A stretch of 64,000 nucleotides of DNA. It comes from Bradyrhizobium betae (GTDB taxonomy: Bacteria; Pseudomonadota; Alphaproteobacteria; Rhizobiales; Xanthobacteraceae). Both the position numbers and the translations under genes were made by a program. The DNA is taken from positions 124,001 through 188,000 of the forward strand of contig NZ_MZXW01000024.1 in assembly GCF_004123905.1 (NCBI RefSeq), read 5' to 3'. Below the pieces are notes generated by a model, which did not search any database, was not told the origin of the DNA, and was given only the letters and a program-made list of their open reading frames with translations. This document shows, piece after piece, positions 17,012 to 25,753 of the stretch (positions are counted from its first letter, which is position 1; every line of letters starts with the position of its first letter).

Positions 17012-18871
17012 TCAGTAGCCGAATGCCCGCGGGAGCGCGGTCGAGAGCCATGGCACGAAGGCGATGACGAGCAGGCAGAGGAACAGCAAACCAAGATAGC
17101 CCATGATCGGCTTCACCGTCTGCTCGATCGGCACGTTGCCGATCAGGCAGGCACCGTAGAGCCCGAGCCCGAGCGGCGGCGCGAACAGGCCGATGCCCAT
17201 CGCGATGACGAGCACAACGCCGAAATGCAGGGGATCGATGCCGAGCTGCACGGCGACCGGCAGCAGCAGCGGCCCGAAGATGATCAGCGCGGCCGCACCC
17301 TCCAGCACCGAGCCCATCACGATCAGCACAGCAATCGCGAGCAGGATGAACAGCCAGGTGCCTGAGGTCTTGGACAATCCCAGCATGAAATCGCCGACCG
17401 CATGCGGCACTTGCTGCAAGGTCAGCGTGAACGCCAGCGATTGCGCGGCGGCGACGATGAACAGCACGAGCCCCGCACGCGTCGCGGCCTGCACAAAACT
17501 GTGCGCGGCCGATTTGAAGCCGAGCTCGCGGAACACCACGCTGCCGACGACGAGCGCGTAAGCCACAGCGAAGGCCGAGATTTCGGTCGCCGTGGCAAAG
17601 CCGCTCTTGAAGCCGAAGAAGATCATGAAGATCAGGCCGAACGCGGCGATCGCGCCGCTCCACAGGCCCGACACCGGCGCCTGCGGCTCGATGTCCTCGG
17701 CCTCCGCCGGCGGCTTGCCGAAGATAATGGACACCGCGATCAGCACCAGCGCCATCAGCGCCGCCGGCAGCAGCCCCGCCATGAACAGCCCGCCGATCGA
17801 CAGGTTCGCGACGAAACCCAGGATGATCAGGTTGATGCAGGGCGGGATCGTTTCCGCCATCACCGCGGACGCCGCGAGCAATGCGACCGCGCCACCGGGA
17901 TTCTGCTTGGAGCGGCGCGCCGCCGGAATCAGCACAGAGCCGACCGCGGCGACGTCCGCCATCTTCGAGCCCGAGATGCCGGAGAATAGCACCATCGAGG
18001 CCACCATCACGACGTTCAGCCCGCCGCGCATGCGGCCGACGCCGCGCTGCAACAGCTCGATCAGGCGCACCGACATGCCGTTGGCTTCCATGAGATAGCC
18101 GACGAGGATGAAGAAGGGGATCGCGAGCAGCACGAAATTGTCGATGCCGCGCGCCATCTGCTGGGCGAAGATGACGCCGGGCAGCGCGCCCTCGACCCAG
18201 ATGAAGACCAGCGCGGCCAGCGCCAGCGCAAAGCCGATCGGCAGACCGCCGAACAGGGTTGCAAAGAATCCGATCAGCATCAGCGTGCCCGCCGACGGCA
18301 CCGTGGACGGCGACAGATAATCCCAGGCCAGATAAAGGCCGGTGACGATGACGATCGCAACGAGGCCCCTGACGATGTCGGGGAACGGCCTCGCGCAGAG
18401 ATGGTCGATCGCGAACACCGTCATGAACAGCGCGCCGGCGCCCATCGGATAGAAGGTCAATTCCAGCGGCAGGCCGGATCCGGTGGTCTGGCCTGCGGTG
18501 AGCGAGCCCAGCTTGATGGCGTTATAGGCGACATAGCCCGAGATCAGCACGATCAGCAGCGCGCTGGCGGCATCGACCAGCGTGCGCAAGCGCGCCGGCA
18601 AGAGGTCGCGGAAGAACGAGACACCGACATTCTCACCGCGAGCGAGCGCGCTTGCCGCGCCGAAGAAGGCCGATCCAACCATCAGCCCACGCGCGACGTC
18701 ATCCGACCATTCGACCGGTGCATTGAAGCAGAAGCGCAGCAGCACGGAGCCGCACACGACCGCGAGATCGGCGGCCAGAAGGATGGCCGCGATCGCGTCG
18801 CTGCAACGAAGCAGCAGCGCAATGCTCCCGTGGCGACCGCCCGAGAGCGGCACGGCGGCTGTTATCGTCAT
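17012..18871 (-). CDS. TRAP transporter permease, fused small and large subunits (DctQ-DctM)
   Basis: A 619-residue inner-membrane protein. The first 170 or so residues have four membrane segments of the DctQ type, including FNAPVEWSDDVARGLMVGSAF. From about residue 195 the protein is a DctM permease with a dozen segments, the GISGSKMADVAAVGSVLIP signature and a C-terminal LFAPPLGLGLYGACLIGN. Fusion of the two subunits is common in this family. It forms an operon with the binding protein just upstream (stop and start one base apart) and the dehydrogenase downstream. It uses a Na+ or H+ gradient to import an organic acid. Confidence 0.95.
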   Translation of the reverse strand: MTITAAVPLSGGRHGSIALLLRCSDAIAAILLAADLAVVCGSVLLRFCFNAPVEWSDDVARGLMVGSAFFGAASALARGENVGVSFFRDLLPARLRTLVDAASALLIVLISGYVAYNAIKLGSLTAGQTTGSGLPLELTFYPMGAGALFMTVFAIDHLCARPFPDIVRGLVAIVIVTGLYLAWDYLSPSTVPSAGTLMLIGFFATLFGGLPIGFALALAALVFIWVEGALPGVIFAQQMARGIDNFVLLAIPFFILVGYLMEANGMSVRLIELLQRGVGRMRGGLNVVMVASMVLFSGISGSKMADVAAVGSVLIPAARRSKQNPGGAVALLAASAVMAETIPPCINLIILGFVANLSIGGLFMAGLLPAALMALVLIAVSIIFGKPPAEAEDIEPQAPVSGLWSGAIAAFGLIFMIFFGFKSGFATATEISAFAVAYALVVGSVVFRELGFKSAAHSFVQAATRAGLVLFIVAAAQSLAFTLTLQQVPHAVGDFMLGLSKTSGTWLFILLAIAVLIVMGSVLEGAAALIIFGPLLLPVAVQLGIDPLHFGVVLVIAMGIGLFAPPLGLGLYGACLIGNVPIEQTVKPIMGYLGLLFLCLLVIAFVPWLSTALPRAFGY

Positions 18872-18872
18872 C

Positions 18873-19904
18873 TCAGGCTTGCGTCGCGCGGATGATGTCG
18901 ATGACGGCCTTGGAGTCCGGCCGCGCCTTGATGAAGTTCTCGTGCTGCGGCGCGACGCGCTTCCTGAAGGCTTCGCGGTCGCATTCAGCCACCGTCACGC
19001 CCTTCTCGGCCAAGGCCGCCAGCGCTTCCTTCTCGACCGCAAGCCCATGGGCGCGGGTGTCGACCGCGGCCTTCTTGGCGGCATCGAGAAAGCCGTCGCG
19101 CAGCTTCGGGTCCATGCGGTTGTAGGTCATGTCGCTGAAATAGATCGCCAGCGGCGAGAAATTGTGCTGTGTCAGCGCATAGAATTTTGCCGTCTCGAAG
19201 AACTTGCTGGCCAAGATCGTCGGCGGATCGTGCTCGAGGCCATCGAGCACGCCGGCCTGCAACGCCGTGTAGATCTCGCCGAAGGCCAGCGGCGTCGCGG
19301 CGGCGCCCATCAGGCGCAGACATTCGGTGATGACGGGATTTGGCAACGTGCGGATCTTTAGGCCGGCGAGATCCTCCGGCGTCTTCACCGGCTTCCTCGC
19401 CAGCACGCTGCGCGAGCCGAAATTATAGGCCCAGGCGATGATGCGGATATTGCTGCCCTTGAGCAGCGCGTCCTCGATCGGCTTGGCGGCGCCGGACTCG
19501 AACGCCTTGGTCTGCTGCGGGAAGCTCGAGAACAGGAAGCCGAGATCGAAGGTGCCGACCAGCGGCACCAGATTGGCCGAGATCGACGAGCCCGACACCA
19601 TGAGGTCGATGACGCCGAGCTTCACCGAGTTGATGACGTCGATCTCCTGGCCGAGCTGATTGTCCGGGAAGAAGGCGACCTCGACCTGCTCACCGAGCCC
19701 GTTGCCCTTCAAATTCTTGACGAGGTTGTCGTAGTAGACGCGGCCGTTGGCGAATTTGGGATCGTTCGGCAGAGAGGAGGAGCATTTCAGCTTCAGCGTC
19801 GCAGCTTCGGCGCGGCCGATGATGGCGGGAGAGAGCACGAGGCCGGCGGTGACCGCCGCCGATGACTTGATGAACGCGCGACGGTTCACGGGCACGATGG
19901 TCAT
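18873..19904 (-). CDS. dctP: TRAP transporter substrate-binding protein, DctP type
   Basis: A 343-residue periplasmic solute receptor. The N-terminus MTIVPVNRRAFIKSSAAVTAG has a twin-arginine pattern before a hydrophobic stretch, suggesting export in folded form by Tat. The DctP fold is shown by FPDNQLGQEIDVINSVKLG, the ligand-binding Arg region LAGLKIRTLPNPV and LQAGVLDGLEHDPPT. It is the first gene of the TRAP operon. The ligand is probably a carboxylate, since family members pair a conserved Arg with it; the downstream dehydrogenase suggests a 2-oxo or 2-hydroxy acid. A ribosome site GGGGAGAG precedes the ATG. Confidence 0.93.
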   Translation of the reverse strand: MTIVPVNRRAFIKSSAAVTAGLVLSPAIIGRAEAATLKLKCSSSLPNDPKFANGRVYYDNLVKNLKGNGLGEQVEVAFFPDNQLGQEIDVINSVKLGVIDLMVSGSSISANLVPLVGTFDLGFLFSSFPQQTKAFESGAAKPIEDALLKGSNIRIIAWAYNFGSRSVLARKPVKTPEDLAGLKIRTLPNPVITECLRLMGAAATPLAFGEIYTALQAGVLDGLEHDPPTILASKFFETAKFYALTQHNFSPLAIYFSDMTYNRMDPKLRDGFLDAAKKAAVDTRAHGLAVEKEALAALAEKGVTVAECDREAFRKRVAPQHENFIKARPDSKAVIDIIRATQA

Positions 19905-20187
19905 GGTGCGGTCTCTCCCCGATATTTTTGTTTACGGCCGCGATCGTCGCCGCGGCTTGTTGCGCGAACTGTATGGCCAAAGCGACGCCACAGGCAAGGG
20001 CGCGGCCGGAAGTGCCGCGGTGCGCGAACGGCAGGGACGTCGGCAGAGACCGCAGCGGAGCGTCTGTATTTATAGGTGTTTTCGACAATGCCGCACGGCA
20101 GCGACAAGGCCTGCCATGCAAGATTGCCGCAGATCGATCCAATTCAGGCATGGATCAATGCCGAACGCAGATTGATGAGCACGCAGC
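19905..20187. other. upstream region of the TRAP operon, no gene seen
   Basis: This stretch between the dctP start and the DoxX terminator must hold the TRAP operon promoter. I see no convincing coding sequence, RNA gene or operator in it. Short open frames here lack ribosome sites. Confidence 0.4.
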
Positions 20188-20220
20188 AAAAAGAGCTGCG
20201 GGATCGTGCCCCGCAGCTCT
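20188..20220 (-). terminator. intrinsic terminator of the DoxX gene
   Basis: On the minus strand a perfect 11-base stem (AGAGCTGCGGG with its complement) and a 7-base loop are followed by a run of T residues. It lies 24 bases after the DoxX stop. The stem and U-tract make this a textbook Rho-independent terminator. Confidence 0.85.
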
Positions 20221-20243
20221 CGTGTTCGAACGACGTCGTGACG

Positions 20244-20687
20244 TCAGCGCGAATGTGCGCCGCTGAGCTGCCCGCTCGCCGCCGCGACATCGCGCGAGGG
20301 CCGCAGCGCATAGGCGCCGTCGCCGAGCAGGGCCTGCGCCGCGAGCGCGATCGCCCAGAAGGCGGGGAATTCCCAACCGCCCTTCGGATTGGTGAAGAAG
20401 AAGCCGGCGGCGCCGTGCACGGTGAAGATCGCACCGAGCAGGATCGGAATGCCGGCCAGCGCCGCATAGCGGGTCCAGACGCCGAGGATCAGGGCAAAGC
20501 CGCTGAGCACTTCCACGGTCATGATGAGATAAGCGAGTTCCGGCGGGAAGCCGAGGCTGCCAAAGAACTTTGCAGTCCCGGCGGGCGTGAACACGAACAA
20601 CTTCAGGCTGGCATGGGCCAGGAACAGCGCGCCCAGCGTCACGCGCAACAGCAGCGCGGCGTAGGGAACGGTACGGGAATCGATCAT
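20244..20687 (-). CDS. DoxX family membrane protein
   Basis: A 147-residue protein with four membrane segments. The pattern LLRVTLGALFLAHASLKLFVFTPAG, followed by FFGSLGFPPELAYLIMTVEVLSGFALILGVWTR, is the DoxX/DUF4870-like core. DoxX proteins have been linked to thiol redox homeostasis and to quinol chemistry, but most remain uncharacterised. It is divergent from a LysR gene across 96 bases, a layout that usually means LysR control. A clear intrinsic terminator follows. Confidence 0.88.
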   Translation of the reverse strand: MIDSRTVPYAALLLRVTLGALFLAHASLKLFVFTPAGTAKFFGSLGFPPELAYLIMTVEVLSGFALILGVWTRYAALAGIPILLGAIFTVHGAAGFFFTNPKGGWEFPAFWAIALAAQALLGDGAYALRPSRDVAAASGQLSGAHSR

Positions 20688-20760
20688 GGCGGTCTCCTTT
20701 GCTGCACTGCGCTATGATCTATTCCCGTTCAAATGATAATCGGCTAATATGGAAATATAC

Positions 20761-20779
20761 TTCACACCTATAGAGTGAA
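20761..20779. promoter_or_regulatory. candidate LysR-type binding site
   Basis: The imperfect-spacer inverted repeat TTCAC-N9-GTGAA ends five bases before the LysR ATG in the DoxX/LysR gap. LysR proteins bind T-N11-A sites with interrupted dyad symmetry, often near their own start. The site overlaps where the ribosome would bind, so it could serve autorepression. The assignment is from position and symmetry only. Confidence 0.4.
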
Positions 20780-20783
20780 ATAG

Positions 20784-21704
20784 ATGCTCGACCGGCTGAC
20801 CAGCCTGGAAGTCTTCGCCAAGGTGGCAGCCAACGGCAGCCTATCGGGTGCGGCCCGGGCGCTGGGCCTGTCGCAGACCATGGTGACCAAGCACGTCGCC
20901 GCGCTCGAAGCGCGGCTCGGCATAAAACTGTTCCACCGCACCACACGGCGGCTGTCGATGACTGAGGCCGGCCGCCTCTATCTGGAATCCTCCGAGCGCA
21001 TCCTCGCCGATATGGAGACCGCGGACGCCGCGGTCGCGCGCGAGCGCGTCGAGCCGCGCGGGCTGCTCCGGGTCAACGTGCCCGTCGTGTTCGGCACGCG
21101 GCAGATCGCTCCGCTGATTGCGGAGTTCCTGGAGCGCCATCCCGAGGTCACCGTCGAGCTCGGCCTCAACGACCGCCTCGTCGACCTCGCCGAGGAAGGC
21201 TGGGACCTCGCGATCCGCATCGGCAAGCTGCGCGACTCCAGCATGGTCGCGCGAAAGCTCGCACCGAACCGCCTGGTGGTCTGCGCGGCCCCCTCATACC
21301 TTGCCAAGCACGGCATGCCGCGCAGCGTTGCCGACCTCGCCGAGCATAATTGCCTCGGCTACACGCTGACGCAGCAGGGCAGCGCCGCGGAATGGCCGTT
21401 CGGCGTCGACGGCGAGATCCGCATCCAGATCAGCGGCACCTTGCGCGCCAACAATGGCGATGCGCTGCGTGCGGCGACACTGGCCGGCCTCGGCCTCTCG
21501 CGGCAGCCGACCTTCATCATCGCCGACGATCTGCGCGCCGGCACGCTGGTCGCGCTTCCGCTCGACCAGCCGGAAGTCCAGACCTCGGCGGTGCATGCCG
21601 TCTACCTGCCCGATCGCCGGCCGCCAGCGAAAGTGCGCGCCTTCATCGACTTTCTCGCCGCGCGCTTTGCACCTGTTACGCCCTGGGATCGCGGACTGTT
21701 CTGA
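20784..21704 (+). CDS. LysR family transcriptional regulator
   Basis: A 306-residue regulator. The N-terminal winged helix (about 1-60, LDRLTSLEVFAKVAANGSLS then QTMVTKHVAALEARLG) is followed by a periplasmic-binding-like effector domain (about 90-295). The domain order and length are normal. The FHRTTRRLSMTEAGRLYLE segment places it in the large group related to E. coli DmlR/YafC. It is divergent from DoxX, its likely target. No strong ribosome site precedes ATG 20784. Confidence 0.93.
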   Translation: MLDRLTSLEVFAKVAANGSLSGAARALGLSQTMVTKHVAALEARLGIKLFHRTTRRLSMTEAGRLYLESSERILADMETADAAVARERVEPRGLLRVNVPVVFGTRQIAPLIAEFLERHPEVTVELGLNDRLVDLAEEGWDLAIRIGKLRDSSMVARKLAPNRLVVCAAPSYLAKHGMPRSVADLAEHNCLGYTLTQQGSAAEWPFGVDGEIRIQISGTLRANNGDALRAATLAGLGLSRQPTFIIADDLRAGTLVALPLDQPEVQTSAVHAVYLPDRRPPAKVRAFIDFLAARFAPVTPWDRGLF

Positions 21705-21848
21705 CGCTGCATGGCCTGGCGCGCCAATTCCGGCAGACCTCCTGCCCGATTTGTCGCACGCCCAGCGTGATCCAGCGCACAGACCGTGTCATGGCGCCGA
21801 CGTAGAAAAGGTGACATCCTCACGCCCGTTGCCGATGGAGGTGACATC

Positions 21849-23348
21849 ATGCGCCGTCCAATTCTCAGTCATTTATTCCTTGCTTCGAGCCTCCTCGCGC
21901 TCACCCAACTGATGACACCGACACAGGCCGCGGCCGAAGCGCGGCTCGCACTCGTGATCGGGCAATCCTCCTATCGCACCGTGCCGGAGCTGCCCAACGC
22001 CGCCAACGACGCCAAAGGCATGACAGAACTGCTCGGCAATGCCGGCTTCACCGTCACCACGGCCGCCAATCTCGGCCAGAACGAGATGCGCACGGCGATC
22101 TCGGATTTCGCCGGCAAGGTCAGCGCCAGCGGCGCCGACACCGTCGCGCTGGTGTTCTATGCCGGCCACGGCCTTCAGATCGACGGCGAGAACTATCTCG
22201 TGCCGGTCGATCTCGATCCCAAGCGCGAGGCCGACATTCCGCTCCAGGGCGTGCGGCTAAACGATCTGCTCAACACGCTCGGCGCGCTGCCGACGCGGGC
22301 GCGCATCTTCATGCTCGATGCTTGCCGCAACAATCCGTTCCCCGCGCTCAGCGGCGCCGGCCACGGGCTTGCGATGGTCGACACCAAGGCCGGCGCGCCC
22401 GGCTCCTTCATTTCCTATTCGACCTCGCCCGGCGCCGAAGCCGAGGACGGCTCCGGCATCGACAGCCCCTACACCACGGCCGCGCTGACCGTCGCCAAGC
22501 AACCGAACCTGCCGATCGAGGAAGTGTTCAAGCGCATCCGCGTCGCCGTGGCGCAATCGACCGACGGCCGGCAGATCCCCTGGGAAAGCTCGTCGCTGAC
22601 GACCGACTTCAAGTTCTTCGGCGGCGAGAGCAGCAGCGGCGGACAGCCCGTTCTTCCGGGCGCGTCCTCGATGGCGCTTGCCAGCGGCACGCGCAGCGTC
22701 GCGGACTGGCGCAAGGATTTGCAGGGCAAGGACGCCAAGGTCGCCTATGAGCTCGTGATCACCGACGACACCGTGGAGGCGTATCAGGCCTATATCGAGC
22801 TCTACACGCAGGACACCCGCACGCCGCGTCTGCGCACGGTGCTGGAGCGCCGGCGCCAGATGCTAGCCTGGGAGCGCGCCACCGCGATCAACACCCGCGC
22901 CTCGTTCGAGGCTTATCTCAACAACTGGGACAACAGCGATCTCGCGGCAACCGCGCGCCGGCTGCTGCTCCGCGTGCAGAACCGCAACTATGCCTTGCCG
23001 GTTGCGGCTGCGGCGATCCCTGCTCCGGTCGCCGTCGCGCTGGCACCGACCTGCCCGTGCTCGACACCCACGCCGCCAGCCTCGCCGGTCAATCCGGCGG
23101 TCGCCCCTGTAATCAAGAAGCGCGTCGACGATACGCCACCGAAGCGCAAGGTGGTCGAGACGCCACCCAAGCGCCGGCCGCCACCCGATGAAGTGGTCTA
23201 CGAGCGCGCGCCGCCCCCCGGCCCGCCGCCCGAAGCCATCGGCGTCGGAATTGGGATCGGTCTCGGCATGGGTATGGGCATGGGCGGTCGCGGCGGTGGT
23301 TACGGCGGCCCGGGACGCGGCGACTACAACGGCCGCGGCAGGTATTGA
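21849..23348 (+). CDS. secreted caspase-like (peptidase C14) family protein
   Basis: A 499-residue protein with a signal peptide (about 1-29, ending TQAAAEA) and a caspase p20-like domain. The catalytic His is in FYAGHG (His107) and the Cys in MLDACRNNPF (Cys159); the opening RLALVIGQSSYRTVPELPNAANDA is typical. A helical region (about 280-370) follows, then a Pro/Lys-rich stretch and a Gly/Met/Arg-rich tail that ends GDYNGRGRY. The start at 21849 has GGAGGTGA upstream; a longer frame to 21786 lacks that. Family members are bacterial metacaspase relatives; cleavage specificity and target are unknown. It stands alone, so there is no operon clue. Confidence 0.9.
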   Translation: MRRPILSHLFLASSLLALTQLMTPTQAAAEARLALVIGQSSYRTVPELPNAANDAKGMTELLGNAGFTVTTAANLGQNEMRTAISDFAGKVSASGADTVALVFYAGHGLQIDGENYLVPVDLDPKREADIPLQGVRLNDLLNTLGALPTRARIFMLDACRNNPFPALSGAGHGLAMVDTKAGAPGSFISYSTSPGAEAEDGSGIDSPYTTAALTVAKQPNLPIEEVFKRIRVAVAQSTDGRQIPWESSSLTTDFKFFGGESSSGGQPVLPGASSMALASGTRSVADWRKDLQGKDAKVAYELVITDDTVEAYQAYIELYTQDTRTPRLRTVLERRRQMLAWERATAINTRASFEAYLNNWDNSDLAATARRLLLRVQNRNYALPVAAAAIPAPVAVALAPTCPCSTPTPPASPVNPAVAPVIKKRVDDTPPKRKVVETPPKRRPPPDEVVYERAPPPGPPPEAIGVGIGIGLGMGMGMGGRGGGYGGPGRGDYNGRGRY

Positions 23349-23379
23349 GAGAACTTGCGCGAGGACGAATACGTCCTCC

Positions 23380-23457
23380 GTCATTGCGAGCGCAGCGAAG
23401 CAATCCAGGATGCCTCTGCGGAAAGATTCTGGATTGCTTCGCTGCGCTCGCAATGAC
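23380..23457. repeat. perfect inverted repeat, 29-base arms (family B)
   Basis: The left arm starts GTCATTGCGAGCGCAGCGAA and the right arm (23429-23457) is its exact complement, with a 20-base loop. It lies between the caspase-like gene and the SulP gene. The same TTGCGAGCGCAGCGAAGCAA wording recurs as an intergenic repeat in many rhizobial and Rhodopseudomonas genomes. It may end transcription of the caspase-like gene as an RNA hairpin, although no U-tract follows. Confidence 0.9.
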
Positions 23458-23548
23458 GACCGATGTAGCGAAACTGCGTCTGCCACTTCCCGATACGGAA
23501 ATGCTGTAGTCTTATCAGCCAACAAGCCTTTCCGGGGATTCCACATCG

Positions 23549-25222
23549 ATGCCACACGACGCATCCGCCAAACATTCTTGGCCGCTCTTCCGCTCGCTCG
23601 CGTCCTATTCGCTACCCGGCGATCTCATGGCGGGGCTGACGCTGGCGGCGATCGCGATCCCCGAGCAGATGGCGACCGCACGGCTCGGCGGGTTCGCACC
23701 GCAGATCGGCTTCTTCGCCTTCATGGCGGGCTCGCTCGGCTTTGCGCTGCTCGGCGGCAATCGCTTCCTGTCGTGTGGCGCCGATTCCACGATCACGCCG
23801 ATCTTCGCCGGCGGGCTTGCGGCGCTCGCTGCCGCGGGCTCACCTGACTATCAGGGCCTTGCGATTGCGCTGGCGCTGATGGTCGGCGCGATGATGCTGG
23901 CCGGCGGCGCGTTCCGCCTCGGCGGCATCGCCAATCTCCTGTCGATGCCGGTCATGATCGGCTTTCTCGCCGGCATCTCCGTCCACATCATCGTCTCGCA
24001 ATTGCCGGGCGTGCTGGGACTTACGTCACCGAGCGGCCCGACGCTCGATCGCATCGGCGTGCTCGCGACCGAACTCGGCCGCACCAATCCTCTCACGTTC
24101 TGCATCGGCTTCGGCGTGCTGGCCGTGGTCTTCATCTCCGAGAAGGTCAGCGCAAAGATTCCGGGCGCACTGATCGGGCTCGTCGCCGCGACGCTGGCAA
24201 CCATCGCGTTCGGCCTCGAAAGCAAGGGCGTCAGCGTTGTCGGCAGCGTGCCGGGCACGCTGCCGCGGCCGACCTTCCCCCAGCTTGCGCCGGAGTTTTG
24301 GGTGCGTCTCGTGCCGCTCGCCTTCGTCATCACGGTCGTGGTGATGGTGCAGACCGCGGCGACGACACGCTCGTTCCCGTCCGATCCCGACAAGCCCGCC
24401 GATGTCGATCGCGACTTCCTCGGCGCGGGCGCAGGCAGCGTGCTGGCAGGCCTGTTCGGGGCGTTTCCGGTCAATGCCAGCCCGCCACGAACCGGCATCG
24501 TTGCCGAGACCGGCGGACAATCGCAGCTCGCGGGCCTTGCCGCCGCGGCCATCGTGCTGGCGCTGCTCGCGTTCGGCACCGGACTGTTGCAGCACGTGCC
24601 GGACGCGGCGCTGGGCGGTATCCTGCTGTTCGTGGCGCTGCGCATCATCCGCCTGAAGCAGATCGTCACGATCTACAAGCAGTCGTTCAGCGAGTTCCTG
24701 CTGATCGCAGCGACTGCCGCGCTGATCATCGTGCTGCCAATCCAGCAGGGCGCGTTCCTCGGTATCGTGCTGTCGCTGCTGCACGGCATCTGGAGCACCA
24801 CACGCGCCAGGCTGGTCGAGTTCGAGCGCGTGCCGGGCACCACGATCTGGTGGCCGGCGCATCCGCACATCACCGGCGAACGCATCGCCGGCGTCGCCGT
24901 GATCGGGCTGCAGGCGCCGCTGTCCTTCCTCAACGCGCCGGGTTTTCGCAGCGACGTGACGAAGGTGCTCAGTATATCGACACCGCAACTGCTGGTGCTT
25001 GAGGCCAGCGGCATGGTCGAGATCGACTTCACCGCCGCGCAGATTTTGCTCGACGTGTTCAAGGCGTGCGGCGAACAGGGTGCCACGGTCGCGCTGGCGC
25101 GGCTGGAGTCAGCGCGCGCGCAGGACGCGTTCGAGCGGTTCAAATTGTTCGATGTGCTGCCGCGGGAGCACGTCTTCCGCAGCGTCGACGAGGCCGTGCG
25201 CAAGCTGGCGAAAGCGGAATAG
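23549..25222 (+). CDS. SulP family anion permease with C-terminal STAS domain
   Basis: A 557-residue inner-membrane protein. The first 420 residues hold the SulP/SLC26 transporter fold (early motif LTLAAIAIPEQMATARLGG; GAFPVNASPPRTG in the core). A cytoplasmic STAS domain follows at about 435-550, with the EASGMVEIDFTAA segment where anti-sigma antagonists carry their phosphorylatable site. The transported ion may be sulfate, bicarbonate or another anion; no cysA/cysD or carbonic anhydrase neighbour helps. GGGGA upstream supports ATG 23549. Confidence 0.92.
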   Translation: MPHDASAKHSWPLFRSLASYSLPGDLMAGLTLAAIAIPEQMATARLGGFAPQIGFFAFMAGSLGFALLGGNRFLSCGADSTITPIFAGGLAALAAAGSPDYQGLAIALALMVGAMMLAGGAFRLGGIANLLSMPVMIGFLAGISVHIIVSQLPGVLGLTSPSGPTLDRIGVLATELGRTNPLTFCIGFGVLAVVFISEKVSAKIPGALIGLVAATLATIAFGLESKGVSVVGSVPGTLPRPTFPQLAPEFWVRLVPLAFVITVVVMVQTAATTRSFPSDPDKPADVDRDFLGAGAGSVLAGLFGAFPVNASPPRTGIVAETGGQSQLAGLAAAAIVLALLAFGTGLLQHVPDAALGGILLFVALRIIRLKQIVTIYKQSFSEFLLIAATAALIIVLPIQQGAFLGIVLSLLHGIWSTTRARLVEFERVPGTTIWWPAHPHITGERIAGVAVIGLQAPLSFLNAPGFRSDVTKVLSISTPQLLVLEASGMVEIDFTAAQILLDVFKACGEQGATVALARLESARAQDAFERFKLFDVLPREHVFRSVDEAVRKLAKAE

Positions 25223-25256
25223 CTGGTCACACCGGCGGAGCCGCGAACTCGCTGCA

Positions 25257-25278
25257 ACCTCTCCCGCTTGCGGGGAGG
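25257..25278. repeat. short CTCCCGC/GCGGGGAG hairpin, family C fragment
   Basis: Just after the SulP stop, CCTCTCCCGCTTGCGGGGAG folds into a GC-rich hairpin. It belongs to the same wording as the element inside uvrD (30471-30607). It may act as a terminator between the convergent SulP gene and the small gene at 25294. Confidence 0.6.
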
Positions 25279-25293
25279 GAGCGCACGTTCCCT

Positions 25294-25650
25294 TCACTGC
25301 GCCAGCGTCGGGTGATCGCGCTGTATCGTCTCGCGAATCCAACTGGCATGGATCGCGCGGAACAGGATTTGCGCGGTCTTGAGGTCGTCCGCCTTCATGC
25401 AGAGATCGACGATGCGATGCACCGCGTCGTCGCGCATCAGCGCGTCGGAGATCTTCATCGCGATTTCCATCGCGACCTTCGCCGCGCGCTCATAGCGCTC
25501 GCTCTCGCGCTTGTCATTACGCGCGGAACCGGCCGCGCTCGCGGCCGCGGCGTCACAGATCGCGCGGATGCGCTCGGCGGCCTCGATGTCGCCGAGCGGT
25601 CCCTGAAGGGGCTCGTCCCAAACATCCGCCAACTTCTGCCTCGCAACCAC
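25294..25650 (-). CDS. small hypothetical protein, helical, start uncertain
   Basis: The well-behaved part of this frame is about 118 residues, acidic at the start and helical, with YERAAKVAMEIAMKISDALM and VDLCMKADDLKTAQILFRAIH. I do not recognise a family. The frame is open up to 25806 but that extension is Arg-rich and overlaps the end of the Spy-like gene, so it looks like shadow. GTG at 25650 is a provisional start with a weak GGGG site. It is on the same strand as the Spy-like gene and could be its downstream partner. Confidence 0.5.
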   Translation of the reverse strand: MVARQKLADVWDEPLQGPLGDIEAAERIRAICDAAAASAAGSARNDKRESERYERAAKVAMEIAMKISDALMRDDAVHRIVDLCMKADDLKTAQILFRAIHASWIRETIQRDHPTLAQ

Positions 25651-25753
25651 TTCATCGCCCCGCCACCCGCGGTCTTCCAGCCGCGCGCACCATATTGGAC
25701 AAGATCGGGATCGGCGAGCCGGTTTTTTCCGACATGCTTGGCTTGCAGCGCGC

